This document shows, piece after piece, positions 63,001 to 64,000 of a stretch of DNA of 64,000 nt. The notes beneath the pieces are model-generated. The model did not search any database. It was not told the DNA's origin and saw nothing but the letters and a program-made list of their open reading frames with translations. A program made the position numbers and the translations under genes. This DNA comes from an uncultured Rhodopila sp. (GTDB taxonomy: Bacteria; Pseudomonadota; Alphaproteobacteria; Acetobacterales; Acetobacteraceae), in assembly GCA_903932145.1 (NCBI GenBank), contig CAIZFE010000086.1, positions 310,001-374,000 of the forward strand, given 5' to 3'. How positions within the stretch are numbered: position 1 is the stretch's first letter; the number at the start of each line of letters is the position of its first letter.

Positions 63001-64000
63001 GCGGATCGGAAATTGTCGGCAGCCTGAGTGTGATCGCCGCCAGCACTGTCAAGGCCGCCGGCAGCTTCGACATCGGTGGCGGCATCGTCGCCGTGGATGC
63101 GGCGTCGGTGCTGGAACTCGGGGCGGCCGGCGGTGCGGCAACCGGCGCTTTGACGATCGACAACGGACAGGCGGTGTCGCTGGAAGAGAACGGGATCATC
63201 GAGGCTAAACTGACGGTGAACGGCATTTTGGCCGTCAGCAACGGGATACTGGAAGGCTTCGGCGGCACCGCCGGCTCGATCGGCGGCAGCGGCACGGTCC
63301 AGATCGGAGCCGGCCGGTTGACCTTGAACGCCACCGACAGCGCCGCCCTGGCATTCAGTCCGTCCGGCGTTGGCACCCTGGAAGTGCGCGGCCCGCTGCC
63401 GTCCGGCACGATCGGCGGTTTTGCAGCCGGCGACACGATTCAGATCGATCAGACCGTCACGGGCGCCAGCTTCATCCAGACCACAGCCACAACCGGCAGG
63501 CTGACGCTGACGGACGGCGCGGTGACGGTCGGGACGTTGGCGTTCGCGGGCAGCTTCGCCGGCGGCCTGTTTCAGGTGGACCCGGGCGCATCCAGCGGCG
63601 TGGCGACGATCTCCCTGCAAAGCGCGGCCACCGGCGCCGCAACCGCCACCACCAGCAGCAGCAGCCGGGACGCCTACACCTGGACCGGCGCCAGCGGTGG
63701 AAGCTGGTCCACAGCGTCGAACTGGACCGATGCGACCACCAACATCGTCGCGGCAACTCTGCCCGGCACCCTCGACCCGGTCACCATCAACGGCGGCAAC
63801 AGCCAATACATGACGATCGGAGGCACCGGACTCTGTGCCAGTCTGGCTGTCACAGGCTTGATTTTGCTGACCGGTCAGGTCACCTCGGCCGGGCAACTCG
63901 CACAAACGGGCCAAACCGCGTCGCTGGCGTTGGAGGCCGGAGCGAAAGTCACCGCCGCTTCAGCCACCCTGGCCGGCATTTGGGAGGTCGGGGGCGGCAG
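60081..64000 (+). CDS. Giant repeat-built, probably secreted protein (5' part, runs off the window)
   Basis: The frame from ATG 60081 is open to the window end: at least 1,306 codons without a stop, with GGAG seven bases before the start and an AT-rich leader. It has no N-terminal signal. Modules of about 350 residues repeat: each starts with a (Y)x(W/F)xNxxGGxWxxxxNW motif (Tyr at residues 20, 499, 852, 1199) and has a later GFAAGDxxxL motif (Phe at 288, 768, 1114), between which Gly/Ala/Ser/Thr beta-strand repeats run. The first is longer by about 130 residues and holds an RTX-like GGNDSL (~387). Composition points to a beta-solenoid adhesin secreted by type I route. Confidence 0.9.
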   Translation, partial: MTSTTIKPVSQLVVAATDLYTWSNPYGGTWGTGSNWFDTTVGSPVIAAPGSASTVSITGGAGNMFTNILGSGAAAQLSITNDVLVWGTIAVGGTLSLTGSSTELDLDGGASVAAASLTLGTSATLEVAAASKLKVSGITTLTDGFLLAVNTGTIQLGGLIANAFVGPSGLTYGTIAVDDSASVEIGTQGGAAAGAITIDQGISATVCGMIDGTVVLNGILGVQAGASLYIDIGDPFGNGQTIHGTGTLVIGENSLIALGVADSAAVTFAGPNGKLTLYALPTGTIRGFAAGDTFVLIGLATGMTYAQTSATVATLTLTKGTTVVGTLSLAGNYAGSLFHMLIDGHGNEFITLQTVGTAPVQPTLITGTAGYDSLSATANNQTLTGLGGNDSLSAGSFTGIDFKDTSADLNGCTITSFSPYDVIDLTDMKLSSVTGTYTPSVITAGATIVPANLLVRDGTHTATILFSPSTPLAFGYWSVASDGASGTDLRYTLISTDPYTFNNPLGGALGTLANWQDATTSAAATVQPGFGNALTFSGGATFMDITGSASVASLTTSGDVLLLGTLNAGTAIQGFSGALSQTGTLALDSGASLVLAGGAAIGGLVEVGGAGKLTAAGTATFTTPNAELLAINGGTMQFASVNTTTGITYVPVLYSPSVVADDPKSSIDFGTAGNAVVGALTIDSGITANFSGTIDGNVVVNGTLAVTNAALTIAPFGSAAPSVSGSGTLLIGGGGILTLTGSDSAAIQFGGGTLALGSTLPAATISGFAAGDAITLTRLVTGLTYMQTGAANGTLTLLSGTTTIGTLNLAGAYTAQQFRVQFSGIGTSSSITYAATPGTGQGGQVSSTADSYAWTNASGGNWNSPGNWTDTTAGGAAVTVPGAGNAVVIQDNPGPATSQIIAGSGAATSLSVYGSASSVFTGTIAVLRQFYLGTNPSAGIALTGGARFSVGTLADYAALIVSAGSALTETGLSGGSEIVGSLSVIAASTVKAAGSFDIGGGIVAVDAASVLELGAAGGAATGALTIDNGQAVSLEENGIIEAKLTVNGILAVSNGILEGFGGTAGSIGGSGTVQIGAGRLTLNATDSAALAFSPSGVGTLEVRGPLPSGTIGGFAAGDTIQIDQTVTGASFIQTTATTGRLTLTDGAVTVGTLAFAGSFAGGLFQVDPGASSGVATISLQSAATGAATATTSSSSRDAYTWTGASGGSWSTASNWTDATTNIVAATLPGTLDPVTINGGNSQYMTIGGTGLCASLAVTGLILLTGQVTSAGQLAQTGQTASLALEAGAKVTAASATLAGIWEVGGG

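Noticed and set aside
62562-63914. Minus-strand 450-codon frame opposite the giant repeat gene
   Set aside because: Its residues mirror the Gly/Ala/Thr codon pattern of the plus-strand repeats, it has no domain, and the plus-strand frame is far longer with regular modules.

Overview
The window looks like ordinary chromosome of a GC-rich alphaproteobacterium, most likely a Rhodospirillales/Acetobacteraceae-type organism. The evidence is the block pcm - tolC - popZ - valS, GcrA, the accessory complex I subunit NDUFA12 next to an MlaD protein and a DUF2155 protein, a SAM-II riboswitch before metZ, and a giant repeat protein with Tyr-x-Trp-Thr/Ser...Gly-Gly-x-Trp modules. The lineage call is inference from gene content. 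I see no prophage, IS element, CRISPR array or rRNA. There are two tRNA genes, Gly(CCC) and Cys(GCA).

Layout. 1-2.2 kb: end of a peptide/nickel-type ABC importer (binding protein C-terminus and two permeases). 2.2-3.7 kb: DUF2182/DUF1326 pair rich in Met and Cys. 4-11.4 kb: acyl-CoA ligase, PRISE-type reductase, RES/Xre toxin-antitoxin pair, flavin monooxygenase, TPR protein, and an SDR without the usual catalytic Tyr. 11.4-13 kb: Rieske oxygenase with MarR regulator behind a 23-bp palindrome. 13-16.8 kb: five-PAS hybrid histidine kinase with a 13-nt G tract by its start. 18-19.8 kb: outer-membrane monohaem porin-cytochrome (Cyc2-like) followed by a cupredoxin, a possible extracellular electron-transfer pair. 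19.9-26.4 kb: diguanylate cyclase, tRNA-Gly, SAM-II riboswitch plus metZ, apaG, folE, lipoprotein, hslO. 26.6-34.1 kb: MFS transporter, then a long minus-strand run of overlapping genes. That run holds an exported ModA-like protein, cytochrome b, a Tat-lipoprotein molybdopterin oxidoreductase, a TIGR04282-type transferase, a GT87-like mannosyltransferase, a SPASM-type radical SAM protein and a GT2. 34-39 kb: two flavin-dependent oxidoreductases, a LuxR regulator and lrgAB. 39.4-47.7 kb: rho, valS, popZ, tolC, pcm, gcrA. 48-52.4 kb: tRNA-Cys, an HTH protein overlapping an unknown small protein, a GNAT-type protein, RidA and a ribonucleotide-reductase-like protein without a catalytic core. 52.5-55.7 kb: NDUFA12, mlaD, small protein, DUF2155, otsB, HAD. 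57.7-59.9 kb: TauD-type dioxygenase and a class III CoA-transferase. 60.1 kb to the edge: at least 1,306 codons of a repeat-built, probably secreted protein that runs off the window.

The points most worth a second look are the Cyc2-like/cupredoxin pair, the open-ended giant repeat protein, a palindromic repeat family found once between genes and twice in frame inside proteins, and the overlapping molybdoenzyme/radical SAM/glycosyltransferase run.
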